Assembly: GCA_014190035.1 (NCBI GenBank)
Contig: BJFU01000007.1
Span: 1-38,269 of the forward strand
DNA: 38,269 bases
Direction: 5' to 3'
Source of the DNA: Actinomycetes bacterium
GTDB taxonomy: Bacteria; Actinomycetota; Actinomycetes; S36-B12; UBA5976
Part shown: one piece after another, positions 6,827 through 17,068 of the stretch
How the letters are laid out: every line of letters begins with the position of its first letter
Numbering within the stretch: the stretch's first letter is position 1
Made by a program: the position numbers and the translations under genes
The notes under the pieces: model-generated
The model's input: only the letters and a program-made list of their open reading frames with translations
Told to the model about the DNA's origin: nothing
Database searches by the model: none

Positions 6827-9346
6827 TTATTCAGCAGCGCTATTTACAGGTGGAGCATCTGGAAGTGCTTGTTTAACTTCTCCAGTGAAAGTAAATACTC
6901 TGGTATCAGCAGTTTTCTTGTCAGCATTAGCAGCTTCGCCTTCAACTCCTACTACAACAAGATTTCCAGCAGTTAATTCACCAAATAAAATCTTTTCACT
7001 CAATACATCTTCAATTTCTCGTTGAATTGTTCTTCTCATTGGTCTTGCACCCAATGATTGGTCATAACCCTTATCAACAAGCAATTCTTTAGCTTGATCA
7101 GTCAAAATCAGACCCATGTCTTTGTCTTTTAGTCTGTCATCAAGGGATGTAGCCATTAAATCAACAATTTGTAATATTTCTGGACGTGTTAATTGATGGA
7201 ACACAATTACATCATCAAGTCTGTTTAAGAACTCTGGACGGAAATGTTGTTTAAGTTCTTCATTAACCTTTAATTTCATACGGTCATAGCTACCTTCAAC
7301 ATCGTCTCCCATGGAGAAGCCAAGGCCTACACCTTTAGAAATATCGCGACTTCCAAGGTTGGTGGTCATGATGATTACAGTGTTTTTGAAATCAACCATG
7401 CGACCTTGAGAGTCAGTTAATTTACCGTCTTCCAAGATTTGCAATAGTGAGTTGAAAATATCTGGATGAGCTTTTTCAACTTCGTCAAATAGCACTACAG
7501 AGAATGGTTTGCGACGAACTTTTTCAGTTAACTGTCCGCCTTCTTCGTAACCTACATATCCTGGAGGTGAACCAAATAATCTAGAAACAGTGTGACGTTC
7601 TGAATACTCAGACATATCCAACATAATCAGCGCGTTTTCATCACCGAATAAGAATTGGGCCAAAGTTTTGGAAAGTTCAGTTTTTCCAACACCAGAAGGT
7701 CCCGCAAATATAAATGATCCGCCTGGTCGTTTTGGATCTTTAAGACCAGCACGAGTTCTTCTAATTGATTTAGATAACGCTTTAATGGCATCTTCTTGGC
7801 CAATAACTCTTTTGTGAAGTTCTTCTTCCATACGAAGTAATCTCTTTGATTCAGCTTCAGTTAGTTTTGCCACTGGAACTCCTGTTGACATGGCTAGAAC
7901 TTCAGCAATTAAATCTTCGTCAACTTCAGCAACAACGTCTAAATCGCCTGCTTTCCATTCACGTTCACGTTCATTCTTCTCAGAAATTAAGGTTTTTTCT
8001 TTATCTCTTAAGGCTGCTGCTTTTTCAAAATCTTGGGCATCAATAGCTGATTCTTTTTCTTTTCTCACATCAGCAATTTTGTTATCAAATTCTCTTAAAT
8101 CAGGAGGGGCTGTCATTCTGCTAATACGCAAACGAGCACCAGCTTCATCAATCAAATCAATGGCTTTATCTGGTAATTGACGATCATTGATGTATCGATC
8201 GGCCAAGGTCGCTGCTGAAACAAGGGCAGAATCAGTAATGGTTACTTTGTGGTGTGATTCGTAGCGATCTCTTAAACCTTTCAAGATTTCAATAGCGTGA
8301 GCAACTGAAGGTTCTTGTACTTGAATTGGTTGAAATCTTCGTTCTAATGCAGCATCTTTTTCTACATATTTACGGTATTCATCCAGAGTGGTAGCACCAA
8401 TTGTTTGTAGTTCACCGCGAGCAAGCATTGGTTTTAAGATTGATGCAGCATCAATTGCACCTTCTGCAGCACCTGCGCCTACTAAAGTATGGATTTCGTC
8501 AATAAACAAAATGATGTCGCCGCGAGTGCGAATTTCTTTCAATACTTTTTTCAATCTTTCTTCAAAATCACCACGGTATCTAGATCCAGCAACCAATGAT
8601 CCTAAATCAAGTGTGTAGAGCTGTTTGTCTTTCAAAGTTTCTGGAACATCGCCCTTAATTATTTTTTGAGCAAGACCTTCTACTACTGCAGTTTTACCAA
8701 CACCTGGTTCACCAATTAAAACTGGATTATTTTTGGTACGACGAGAAAGTACTTGCATTACTCTTTCAATTTCTTTTTCGCGACCAATTACTGGATCAAG
8801 TTTTCCATCGCGAGCTGCTTGAGTTAAGTTTCTGCCAAATTGGTCAAGCACTAAGGAAGTTGATGGAGTTCCTTCACTTGGAGCACCAGAGGTTAATGGT
8901 TCTTTGCCTTGGTAACCAGAAAGCAATTGAATTACTTGTTGGCGAACACGATTTAGGTCTGCCCCAAGTTTTACTAGAACTTGAGCGGCAACTCCTTCGC
9001 CTTCGCGAATAAGTCCAAGCAAAATGTGTTCTGTACCAATGTAGTTATGGCCTAATTGCAAAGCTTCTCTTAAAGATAATTCCAAAACTTTTTTAGCACG
9101 TGGAGTAAAAGGAATATGTCCTGATGGTGCTTGTTGGCCTTGGCCAATTATTTCTTCAACTTGTGATCTAACAGATTCAAGGGAAACACCTAATGATTCA
9201 AGTGATTTAGCGGCAACGCCTTCACCTTCATGAATTAAACCTAAAAGAATGTGTTCAGTACCAATGTAATTGTGGTTGAGCATGCGGGCTTCTTCTTGCG
9301 CAAGAACTACTACGCGTCTTGCTCGATCAGTAAATCTCTCGAACAT
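6827..9346 (-). CDS. clpC: ATP-dependent Clp protease ATP-binding subunit ClpC
   Basis: Duplicated N-domain ([14 protein letters not shown]), two Walker A motifs ([26 protein letters not shown]), UVR-like middle segment; AAGGAGG upstream of ATG. Confidence 0.97.
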   Translation of the reverse strand: MFERFTDRARRVVVLAQEEARMLNHNYIGTEHILLGLIHEGEGVAAKSLESLGVSLESVRSQVEEIIGQGQQAPSGHIPFTPRAKKVLELSLREALQLGHNYIGTEHILLGLIREGEGVAAQVLVKLGADLNRVRQQVIQLLSGYQGKEPLTSGAPSEGTPSTSLVLDQFGRNLTQAARDGKLDPVIGREKEIERVMQVLSRRTKNNPVLIGEPGVGKTAVVEGLAQKIIKGDVPETLKDKQLYTLDLGSLVAGSRYRGDFEERLKKVLKEIRTRGDIILFIDEIHTLVGAGAAEGAIDAASILKPMLARGELQTIGATTLDEYRKYVEKDAALERRFQPIQVQEPSVAHAIEILKGLRDRYESHHKVTITDSALVSAATLADRYINDRQLPDKAIDLIDEAGARLRISRMTAPPDLREFDNKIADVRKEKESAIDAQDFEKAAALRDKEKTLISEKNEREREWKAGDLDVVAEVDEDLIAEVLAMSTGVPVAKLTEAESKRLLRMEEELHKRVIGQEDAIKALSKSIRRTRAGLKDPKRPGGSFIFAGPSGVGKTELSKTLAQFLFGDENALIMLDMSEYSERHTVSRLFGSPPGYVGYEEGGQLTEKVRRKPFSVVLFDEVEKAHPDIFNSLLQILEDGKLTDSQGRMVDFKNTVIIMTTNLGSRDISKGVGLGFSMGDDVEGSYDRMKLKVNEELKQHFRPEFLNRLDDVIVFHQLTRPEILQIVDLMATSLDDRLKDKDMGLILTDQAKELLVDKGYDQSLGARPMRRTIQREIEDVLSEKILFGELTAGNLVVVGVEGEAANADKKTADTRVFTFTGEVKQALPDAPPVNSAAE

Positions 9347-9520
9347 AACTTAAGCCTCCTTGCATCAACTTTAGGGAAATTAACTTTTCCTTATATATCT
9401 ATAGTACGTCTCTGGATTTATTAAGCAAATTCAACCTAAAAGATGGGGAAACATCCCTATAAGTGGTATTCATTTACCCCATGAGTAACAAGACTTAGGG
9501 GTGAATAGAAACCGCTTGAA

Positions 9521-10021
9521 TTACAGGTGTTTGATCATTCGGGTGTTACCCAAAGTGTTTGGTTTGACTTTGTCCAAATCCAAAAACTCTGCCACACCAA
9601 CGTCATATGACTGTAAAAGTTGTTGGTAAATCTCTGGCTCAACAGGAGTGCCTTCAATTTCTGTGAAACCATGTTTAGCAAAAAATTTTGTTTCAAATGT
9701 TAAACAAAAAACTCTTTTCACACCTAATTCTTTAGCTCTTTTTAATAAAGCTTCTAAAAGTTGAGAACCAATTCCTTTGTCTTTAAATTCAGGAAATACT
9801 GCCACAGTTCTAACTTCAGCTAAGTCTTCCCACAAAACATGAACTGCTCCAGCACCAATTACTTGTCCATTGTTTTCAATTACTAAAAAGTCTGGAACTG
9901 CTTCATACAAAGTAACTGTTGCTTTAGATAGCAATCTTCGATCTGGAGCATAGGTATCAACAAGTTTTCTTATAGTTAAAACATCAGTTGTTTTGGCAGG
10001 ACGAATTGAAATCGCAGACAT
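9521..10021 (-). CDS. argA: GNAT N-acetyltransferase, amino-acid N-acetyltransferase (ArgA-like)
   Basis: IRPAKTTDVLTIRKLVD; EVRTVAVFPEFKDKGIGSQLLEALLKRAKELGVKRVFCLTFETKFFAKHGFTEI; resembles the short stand-alone actinobacterial NAGS. Confidence 0.8.
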   Translation of the reverse strand: MSAISIRPAKTTDVLTIRKLVDTYAPDRRLLSKATVTLYEAVPDFLVIENNGQVIGAGAVHVLWEDLAEVRTVAVFPEFKDKGIGSQLLEALLKRAKELGVKRVFCLTFETKFFAKHGFTEIEGTPVEPEIYQQLLQSYDVGVAEFLDLDKVKPNTLGNTRMIKHL

Positions 10022-10022
10022 T

Positions 10023-11525
10023 TTATTGTGGTTTAACTAGTGGGAATAAAACAGTTTCTCTAATACCTCTACCAGTGAGCATCATTAAAACTCGATCAAT
10101 TCCCATACCTTGACCACCAGCTGGTGGCATTCCATATTCAAGTGCTCTTAAGAAGTCTTCATCTATTTGCATAGCTTCAACATCGCCACCTGCAGCAAGT
10201 TGTGCTTGTTCAGTTAATCTTTTTCGTTGTTCAATTGGATCATTTAATTCGGTATAGGCAGTACCAATTTCTGCACCAAAAGCAACTAAATCCCAACGCT
10301 CAGCAACTCTGTTATCTTCGCGGTGTTGTCTAGTTAAGGGAGCAACATCGGTTGGAAAATCTGTATAAAAAGTAGGAAGAACTGTTTTATCTTCCAAAAG
10401 GTGTTCGTAAAGTTCTAGGACAACTTGACCTCTGGTCCATTTAGGATCATGAGAAATTTTTAATTTATCGCACAGGTTTCTTAAAGTTTTTTCATCAGTA
10501 TCGGCATTAATTGTTTCACCAGTTGCTTTTGTTAATCCGTCATAAACTTTTACAACCGGCCATGCGCCACTAATGTCGTGTTCGGTGTGATTTCCTTCAT
10601 CATCCCAATGTCTAACAATTTCTTTGCCGTAAACATTTTTTGCAGCTTCTTGAATTAACTGTTGAGTTAATTCGCGCATTACGTCATAGTCACCGTACGC
10701 CTGATACATCTCAAGCATGGTGAATTCTGGATTATGTGAAGAATCTGCACCTTCATTTCTAAAGTTTCTATTAATTTCAAATACTTTATCTACTCCACCT
10801 ACAAGTAAACGTTTTAAATAAAGCTCTGGTGCAATTCGTAAAAACAATTCCATGTCATAAGCATTGATATGAGTTTTGAAAGGACGAGCATTTGCTCCAC
10901 CGTGTAGCACTTGCAACATTGGGGTTTCTACTTCAACAAAACCTCGGTCTGTTAAAGATTTTCTAATACTTGAAACGACTTTTGATCTAACGTGAAGCAT
11001 TTCTCTTGCCTCTGGTCTAACAATTAAATCTACGTAACGCATTCTTACTCTTTGTTCAGGATCGTTTAATCCATGATGTTTATCTGGCAGTGGTTTTAAA
11101 GATTTACCGGTTATTAGCCATTTACGTGCTTTAACAGAAAGTTCTCCGCGTTTGGTTGTGACAACTTCACCAGTTAAACCAACGTGATCGCCTAAATCAA
11201 CATTTTCTTTCCACATCTCAATTGATTCTTCACCAACAGCATCTGCTGCAATCATTACTTGAAGATCCCCAGATCCATCTCTTAAAGTTGCAAATATTAA
11301 TTTTCCTGCAATTCGATTTAGCATTACTCGACCAGCAATGGAGACGATTTTTCCAGTCTTTGCTTCTGGTGCTAAATCTTTGTTTTCATTTCTAACTTCT
11401 AAAAGAGTGTGATCAGGTTTAAAGCCAACAGGAAATGGATCAATGCCTTGGGATTGAATCCTGGCCAGTTTTTCTCGACGGATTTGTTCTTGTTCGTTTA
11501 AATCGTCAATGGCATCGTTACTCAT
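10023..11525 (-). CDS. lysS: Lysyl-tRNA synthetase, class II
   Basis: OB-fold SIAGRVMLNRIAGKLIFATLRDGSGDLQ; RSKVVSSIRKSLTDRGFVEVETPMLQ; GMGIDRVLMMLTGRGIRETVLFPLVKP. Confidence 0.96.
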   Translation of the reverse strand: MSNDAIDDLNEQEQIRREKLARIQSQGIDPFPVGFKPDHTLLEVRNENKDLAPEAKTGKIVSIAGRVMLNRIAGKLIFATLRDGSGDLQVMIAADAVGEESIEMWKENVDLGDHVGLTGEVVTTKRGELSVKARKWLITGKSLKPLPDKHHGLNDPEQRVRMRYVDLIVRPEAREMLHVRSKVVSSIRKSLTDRGFVEVETPMLQVLHGGANARPFKTHINAYDMELFLRIAPELYLKRLLVGGVDKVFEINRNFRNEGADSSHNPEFTMLEMYQAYGDYDVMRELTQQLIQEAAKNVYGKEIVRHWDDEGNHTEHDISGAWPVVKVYDGLTKATGETINADTDEKTLRNLCDKLKISHDPKWTRGQVVLELYEHLLEDKTVLPTFYTDFPTDVAPLTRQHREDNRVAERWDLVAFGAEIGTAYTELNDPIEQRKRLTEQAQLAAGGDVEAMQIDEDFLRALEYGMPPAGGQGMGIDRVLMMLTGRGIRETVLFPLVKPQ

Positions 11526-11536
11526 AGAAAACTAGA

Positions 11537-12292
11537 CTACTTGTTCTTTTCGAAAACTAACCGTAAGCCTTCCAAGGTCAAGTCTGGTTCGTGATGAGTA
11601 ATAGTGCTGGATTCTTCAACAACTAATGGAGCAAGACCTCCAGTTGCAACAACTGCTTTTACTGGACCAATCTCAGCAATAATTCTTTGCAAAATTCCAT
11701 CAACTTGACCGGCAAATCCATAAAGAGCACCTGACTGCAAAGCCTCGACGGTATTTTTTCCAATCACACTTCTTGGTTTTACAAATTCAACTTTTCTTAA
11801 CTGCGCAGCTCGATTAGCTAATGCTTCCAAGGAAATCTCAATTCCTGGAGCAAGTGCTCCACCCAGGAACTCACCCTTCTCGCTAACCACATCAAAGTTT
11901 GTTGAAGTTCCAAAATCAACAACTACAGAAGGACCACCATGTCTTTCAAATACTGCTAAAGAATTTGCAATTCGATCAGCACCAACTTCTTTAGGGTTAT
12001 CAGTAATTATTGGTACACCTGTTTTTGTTCCAGGTTCAATGATCACAGTTTTTGTATCTGGGAAATATCTTTCCAGCATCCAACGCATTTCTCTTAAAAC
12101 AGAAGGAACGGTTGAACAAAGAGAAATTCCTGTGACTTTTGGTTGATCTTTTAATAAACCATTAAAAGTTAAAATCAATTCATCAGCTGTTGAGTTAGCG
12201 TCAGTTTTTGTTCGCCAATGTTGAATGAGTTTTTCATTGTCATAAAGACCTAAGACAGTGTTGGTATTGCCAACATCAATTGCTAATAACAT
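11537..12292 (-). CDS. coaX: Type III pantothenate kinase
   Basis: MLLAIDVGNTNTVLGLYD; VVDFGTSTNFDVVSEKGEFLGGALAPGIEIS; VVATGGLA. Confidence 0.95.
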   Translation of the reverse strand: MLLAIDVGNTNTVLGLYDNEKLIQHWRTKTDANSTADELILTFNGLLKDQPKVTGISLCSTVPSVLREMRWMLERYFPDTKTVIIEPGTKTGVPIITDNPKEVGADRIANSLAVFERHGGPSVVVDFGTSTNFDVVSEKGEFLGGALAPGIEISLEALANRAAQLRKVEFVKPRSVIGKNTVEALQSGALYGFAGQVDGILQRIIAEIGPVKAVVATGGLAPLVVEESSTITHHEPDLTLEGLRLVFEKNK

Positions 12293-12317
12293 TTACTCTC
12301 CTAGCAACTCCAAATTA

Positions 12318-12336
12318 GTTCGCATATTTAGCGAAC
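12318..12336. repeat. Inverted repeat at the nadC stop / nadC-coaX junction
   Basis: GTTCGC-ATATTTA-GCGAAC, perfect 6-bp arms; contains the nadC stop codon. Confidence 0.5.
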
Positions 12337-13215
12337 AGTTCTCAGGTCACCACCTATATCCAACACGGGGGCTGAGTGGGTTAGCGCACCCACGGCTAGA
12401 AAGTCCACACCAGTTTCAGCAATTTTGCGGGCATTTTCCAAAGTTATGCCACCACTTGCTTCTAACTTTGCTTTTTTGTTAACAGTCACTACTGCTTTTT
12501 TAAGATCCTCGATATTGAAATTATCAAGCAGAATTAACTTGGCATTGACCGCTAAAGCTTCGTTAAGTTGATCTAAGTTATCAACTTCTATTTCAAAATC
12601 TAGTTCTGGAAATTTATCTTTAACTTTTTCGACAGCACTTTTTATAGAACCTGATGCAACTATGTGATTATCTTTTATTAGCGCTTGATCATTAAGACTC
12701 ATTCGATGATTTGTGCCACCGCCTGCTTTAACTGCATATTTTTCTAAAAGTCTTAAGCCAGGAGTAGTTTTTCTGGTATCTCTAACCTTGGCATTTGTTC
12801 CAGATATTTCGTTTACCCATTTATTGGTAGTTGTTGCAATTCCACTTAAGTGACCTAGAAAATTTAGTGCCGTTCTTTCAGCTGTTAGCAATTCAATTGT
12901 GGAACCTTTGGCAGTTAGTAAACAGGTATTAGCTTCAACTTTCTTACCATCTTCAACACATAACTCAATCTCAATTTTTTTACTTGCAACTGACAAAAAG
13001 ACTAGAGCTGCAATATTAATTCCTGCAATTACACCTGGTGATCGAGTGACCAAATCTAATTCAGAAATTTGAATCTCAGGAATTGTGGCAAGTGAAGTTA
13101 CATCTGTGCCACCCATTAAATCTTCAGAAATTGCTAAATCAACTAATGCCTGAACTAGTTCTGGTTCAAGTCCATTGCTGCGCAAATTTTCATAAACTTG
13201 CTCTTTAGAAGTCAT
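12328..13215 (-). CDS. nadC: Nicotinate-nucleotide pyrophosphorylase (carboxylating)
   Basis: DTRKTTPGLRLLEKYAVKAGGGTNHRMSLNDQALIKDNHI; LEASGGITLENARKIAETGVDFLAVGALTHS. Confidence 0.96.
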   Translation of the reverse strand: MTSKEQVYENLRSNGLEPELVQALVDLAISEDLMGGTDVTSLATIPEIQISELDLVTRSPGVIAGINIAALVFLSVASKKIEIELCVEDGKKVEANTCLLTAKGSTIELLTAERTALNFLGHLSGIATTTNKWVNEISGTNAKVRDTRKTTPGLRLLEKYAVKAGGGTNHRMSLNDQALIKDNHIVASGSIKSAVEKVKDKFPELDFEIEVDNLDQLNEALAVNAKLILLDNFNIEDLKKAVVTVNKKAKLEASGGITLENARKIAETGVDFLAVGALTHSAPVLDIGGDLRTVR

Positions 13216-13218
13216 CAG

Positions 13219-14856
13219 CTAATTCTTCCCAATTGTTTTTTCTGAAAGCTCTAATTTACCCTCATTTAGTTTTCCTTGAATTCTTACAAGCCATCTAGAG
13301 TCGTTTCTTTCAGGAAAATCAGATCTCCAATGAGATCCTCTGCTTTCCTCTCTTCGTAAAGCAGCATTTGAAAGAAAACTGGAAACAGTCAACAAATTAG
13401 TTGCTTCCCAACTTTGGGTGGAGGATAATTTGGTGGTTTTCTTAGCAAGTTCTGAAAGTTTATCGATTGTTTTATTTAATCCAGTTGCGTTTCTCACCGC
13501 ACCTGCACCAGTTGTGGTGGTTTCAGTTATGTCTTTCCTAACTTTTCCATCAATGAGATTTGTCGGGATGTTTTCAATTAATGGTTCACTTTGCTTCGGT
13601 AAATCTGTTAAATGATTAGCTACTCGTTCTGCTACAACTAGTCCTTCAAGCAAACTATTTGAAGCTAAGCGATTTGCACCATGAACACCGGTATTGGCAC
13701 ATTCACCAACTGCAAATAATCCTGGAATATCAGTTTTTCCAGTCATGTCGGAAACAACTCCACCGGATGCATAGTGCGCTGCAGGAACCACTGGAATTAG
13801 ATCCACTAATGGATCAATCCCGATTTTTCTGCAACTAGATAAAATATTAGGAAATCTTTGTAGCCAAACATTTTCACCTAATTTTGTGCCATCAAGATAA
13901 ACATATGGTTTGCCACTTTTAATTATTTCTTCATGGACTGCGTGGGCAACAACATCTCTTGGCGCTAAATCTTTCATGGGATGAATTGAAGACATAAATG
14001 CTTCACCATTTATGTTTCTTAATATTGCACCTTCGCCTCTAACTGCTTCACTAATTAAAGGTTGTGATCCTCTGGAATCAGAACCAACCCATAAAACTGT
14101 GGGATGAAATTGCACGAACTCTAAATCTGCAACAGTGGCACCTGCTCTTAATGCCAATGCAACACCATCACCTGTTGCAACTAATGGATTTGTAGTTTGT
14201 TGAAAAACAGCACCAAGTCCACCAGTTGCTAAAACAACTGCGCGTGCCAATGCGGCACCAACACCGTCAATTTTTCCTTTGCCCATTACGTGCAAAGTAA
14301 CTCCACAAACTCTTTCGTTTTTGTCTTTTAATAAATCAAGAACTAATGCATGTTCAAAAATTCTTACCTTTGGATCAGCTAAAACTTTTGCAACTAAAGC
14401 TCGAGAAATTTCTGCTCCCGTTGCATCTCCTCCTGCATGAGCAATGCGATCTCTTCGATGTCCGCCTTCTCTAGTTAAGGCAACGTTTCCAGAAGAATCT
14501 AAATCAAAAGTTGCGCCTAAATTGATTAATCTTTTAACAGCAGCTGGACCTTCTTGCACAAGAATTCTTACTGACTCTTGATCGCATAAACCTGCACCTG
14601 CTTCCAATGTGTCTTGGAAATGTTGATCTGGCGAATCCCCTGGTCCAAGTGCTGCGGCGATTCCACCTTGAGCCCAGGAAGTAGATCCAGTTGATAAAAC
14701 ATCTTTTGTTAAAAGTAAAACCGATAATCCTTTATCTCTGGCAGAAAGAGCCGCGGTTAATCCAGCTATGCCTGAACCAATGACAATGACATCAGCATTA
14801 ATTGTCCAACCAGGATCTGCTGAATTTAACCTTTGTACTAAATCTATTTGTGTCAT
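13219..14856 (-). CDS. nadB: L-aspartate oxidase
   Basis: DVIVIGSGIAGLTAAL; STSWAQGGIAAALGPGDSPDQHFQDT; HYASGGVVSDMTGKTDIPGLFAVGECANTGVHGANRLASNSLLEGLV. Confidence 0.96.
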   Translation of the reverse strand: MTQIDLVQRLNSADPGWTINADVIVIGSGIAGLTAALSARDKGLSVLLLTKDVLSTGSTSWAQGGIAAALGPGDSPDQHFQDTLEAGAGLCDQESVRILVQEGPAAVKRLINLGATFDLDSSGNVALTREGGHRRDRIAHAGGDATGAEISRALVAKVLADPKVRIFEHALVLDLLKDKNERVCGVTLHVMGKGKIDGVGAALARAVVLATGGLGAVFQQTTNPLVATGDGVALALRAGATVADLEFVQFHPTVLWVGSDSRGSQPLISEAVRGEGAILRNINGEAFMSSIHPMKDLAPRDVVAHAVHEEIIKSGKPYVYLDGTKLGENVWLQRFPNILSSCRKIGIDPLVDLIPVVPAAHYASGGVVSDMTGKTDIPGLFAVGECANTGVHGANRLASNSLLEGLVVAERVANHLTDLPKQSEPLIENIPTNLIDGKVRKDITETTTTGAGAVRNATGLNKTIDKLSELAKKTTKLSSTQSWEATNLLTVSSFLSNAALRREESRGSHWRSDFPERNDSRWLVRIQGKLNEGKLELSEKTIGKN

Positions 14857-15710
14857 GACTCTTCCTTTAAAAGAATTGGCATGTTGTCAATTAAACGAGT
14901 ATTGCCTAATTTGGCTGCAATAAGAATTCTGCCTACAATTCCCGGAATTAATTCATTTAGTTCATTATTTAGAATGTCGACATATTCAATTTCAATTAAG
15001 TTTGACTTAGAGATTACCTCTTTCACACTATCTTTAATTTCTTGTAGGTTGGCACCTTTACTTGCTAGTAAAACACCTTGCTTAAGAGCATCTGGAATCA
15101 GATGAGCAACATTTCTTTGATCTGATGATAGGTAAACGTTTCGACTGGAAAGCGCTAATCCATCAAAATCTCTTTTTGTAGGAACTGCCAAGATCCCAAT
15201 TTGGGGTTCTCTTTTTTTAGCCATTTCGGAAATGAAAACTAATTGTTGAAAATCTTTTTCGCCAAAGACCGCAATATTTGGTTGGACAATATTGAATAAA
15301 CGGGTTACAACTTCAAGTACAGCAGCAAAATGTCCTGACCTACTTTTTCCTTCCAATATTTCAAATCGAGGATCAGTTTCAATATCCATTGGCCACTGTC
15401 CTGGGTAAACATCTTCAACGCTGGGAGCCCACAAAATATGTGCACCTGCACTACGCGCAACTTTCAAATCTTGCTCAATGTTTCTTGGATACTTTTCAAA
15501 ATCTTCATTTTGGCCAAATTGTTTTGGATTAACAAAATCACTTACAACAACACAACCGTCTTTGCCTACGAATTCTTTTCCAGCATGAATTAATGCAGCA
15601 TGACCATCATGAAGAGCTCCCATAGTTGGGACTAGGCAAATGTTGCTTCCTAAACCATTCATCGCTAAACGAAGTTCAGAATTGCCATGAACTAATTGAG
15701 TCATGCCCAA
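14853..15710 (-). CDS. panC: Pantoate-beta-alanine ligase
   Basis: LVPTMGALHDGHAALI; VVSDFVNPKQFGQNEDFEKYPR; FGEKDFQQLV; LALSSRNVYLS. Confidence 0.96.
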   Translation of the reverse strand: MGMTQLVHGNSELRLAMNGLGSNICLVPTMGALHDGHAALIHAGKEFVGKDGCVVVSDFVNPKQFGQNEDFEKYPRNIEQDLKVARSAGAHILWAPSVEDVYPGQWPMDIETDPRFEILEGKSRSGHFAAVLEVVTRLFNIVQPNIAVFGEKDFQQLVFISEMAKKREPQIGILAVPTKRDFDGLALSSRNVYLSSDQRNVAHLIPDALKQGVLLASKGANLQEIKDSVKEVISKSNLIEIEYVDILNNELNELIPGIVGRILIAAKLGNTRLIDNMPILLKEES

Positions 15711-15720
15711 ACTCTATTCT

Positions 15721-16224
15721 TTAAGCAAAAGAAGCGTTGTCGCCCGGTTTATCATCTGAATCTTTTATTCTACAAATCTTTTCTAACCACAGCGAGAGTC
15801 CTAACAAAACAGCACTTAAAGCAATGATTGCCAAAGAAACACTAAATCGAGACCTTATTGGTGAAAGATCAAGATTGGGTAAAAAATTTAAAACTGCACC
15901 TAGATAAAACCCTAGAATTAAAGATGCGGCTCTACTGCCTGCAAAAGCTAATGCCACTGTTCTTGCTGCAACTAGTGGATGTGGCGGACTCTTTCGTTTT
16001 GAAATATCTTGAGTCTTTTCTCTTGCGTCTTTCAACCGATTCTTGAAAATTACTATCCAATAGAGAAGTGTTAGATTTAAAAGTAATAAAGCAATAACAG
16101 TATTTGAACTCACTGGAATGTACGTTGAGGTTATGTTTTCATAAATATTTGGAATTAAGTAGCCTACAATTGTTGCCAGGAAGATAAAACTCAAAATATT
16201 TTTAAATGTTGTCGGTTTCATCAA
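15721..16224 (-). CDS. DUF3180 family membrane protein
   Basis: Small TM protein with LVAARTVALAFAGSRAASLILGFYLGAVL, in the conserved folK-DUF3180-panC position. Confidence 0.75.
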   Translation of the reverse strand: MMKPTTFKNILSFIFLATIVGYLIPNIYENITSTYIPVSSNTVIALLLLNLTLLYWIVIFKNRLKDAREKTQDISKRKSPPHPLVAARTVALAFAGSRAASLILGFYLGAVLNFLPNLDLSPIRSRFSVSLAIIALSAVLLGLSLWLEKICRIKDSDDKPGDNASFA

Positions 16225-16709
16225 TTTGCCAATCTATTTGGAAAAAGATTAACTCCTGAACAATCTAAATCTTTGAGAAACTCTTGAATTTCTATGTTTC
16301 CAATCCTAGCGCCGGGTTCAATTTCTAACCAAGGCTTAATAACAAAACATCTCTCATGCGCTCGAGGATGCGGAAGAACTAAATTTTCTAAATTAATCGT
16401 TTGATCTTCAAACCAGATTAAATCTAAATCAATTGTTCTAGGTCCCCATGCGATCTCTCGTTGCCTGCCCAGATTTAACTCAATAAGTAAAAGTTTGAGT
16501 AAAAGTTCATCAGCTTCTAATTCAGTGTTCAAACTAATTACCGCATTTAGATAATTTCCTTGCTCTGGTCCACCAACTGGCAGAGTCTCATAAACACTAG
16601 ATATTTTTGAAACTTCTATTTCTTTCAATGAATTTATTTCATTTACTGCTTTTTGTAAATATTCAAATCGATCACCCAAATTAGAACCCAGGGCGACTAT
16701 GGCTTTCAT
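16221..16709 (-). CDS. folK: 6-hydroxymethyl-7,8-dihydropterin pyrophosphokinase
   Basis: MKAIVALGSNLGDRFEYLQKAV; GPRTIDLDLIWFEDQTI; LPHPRAHERCFVIKPWLEI. Confidence 0.96.
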   Translation of the reverse strand: MKAIVALGSNLGDRFEYLQKAVNEINSLKEIEVSKISSVYETLPVGGPEQGNYLNAVISLNTELEADELLLKLLLIELNLGRQREIAWGPRTIDLDLIWFEDQTINLENLVLPHPRAHERCFVIKPWLEIEPGARIGNIEIQEFLKDLDCSGVNLFPNRLAN

Positions 16710-17068
16710 TTACGTCTTTCCACGCTTACACTTACATCTTTAAATTCCAGATCAAGTGGAGCCTGGGGTTTATGCAAAGTAACTTTCACAGAATTTACTT
16801 TGAAATTATTCAAGATTTGTTGTGCGATTTCATCAGCAACTTTTTCAATCAAATTCTTTGGTTCACCTTCAACGATTGATTTGATTAAAATCGCTATAGC
16901 GCCATAATCAATGGCATCTTCGATGAAGTCCGTTTGAATAGCTTTAGAGGTATCGTATTCAAATTCAACATCAACAATAAATTCTTGTCCTTCTTTTCTT
17001 TCATGTTCAAAAACTCCATGAAATCCAAAGGCTTCTATTCCAGTAATTGATACTTTGTCAATTGCCAT
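16706..17068 (-). CDS. folB: Dihydroneopterin aldolase
   Basis: [45 protein letters not shown]. Confidence 0.94.
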   Translation of the reverse strand: MAIDKVSITGIEAFGFHGVFEHERKEGQEFIVDVEFEYDTSKAIQTDFIEDAIDYGAIAILIKSIVEGEPKNLIEKVADEIAQQILNNFKVNSVKVTLHKPQAPLDLEFKDVSVSVERRK

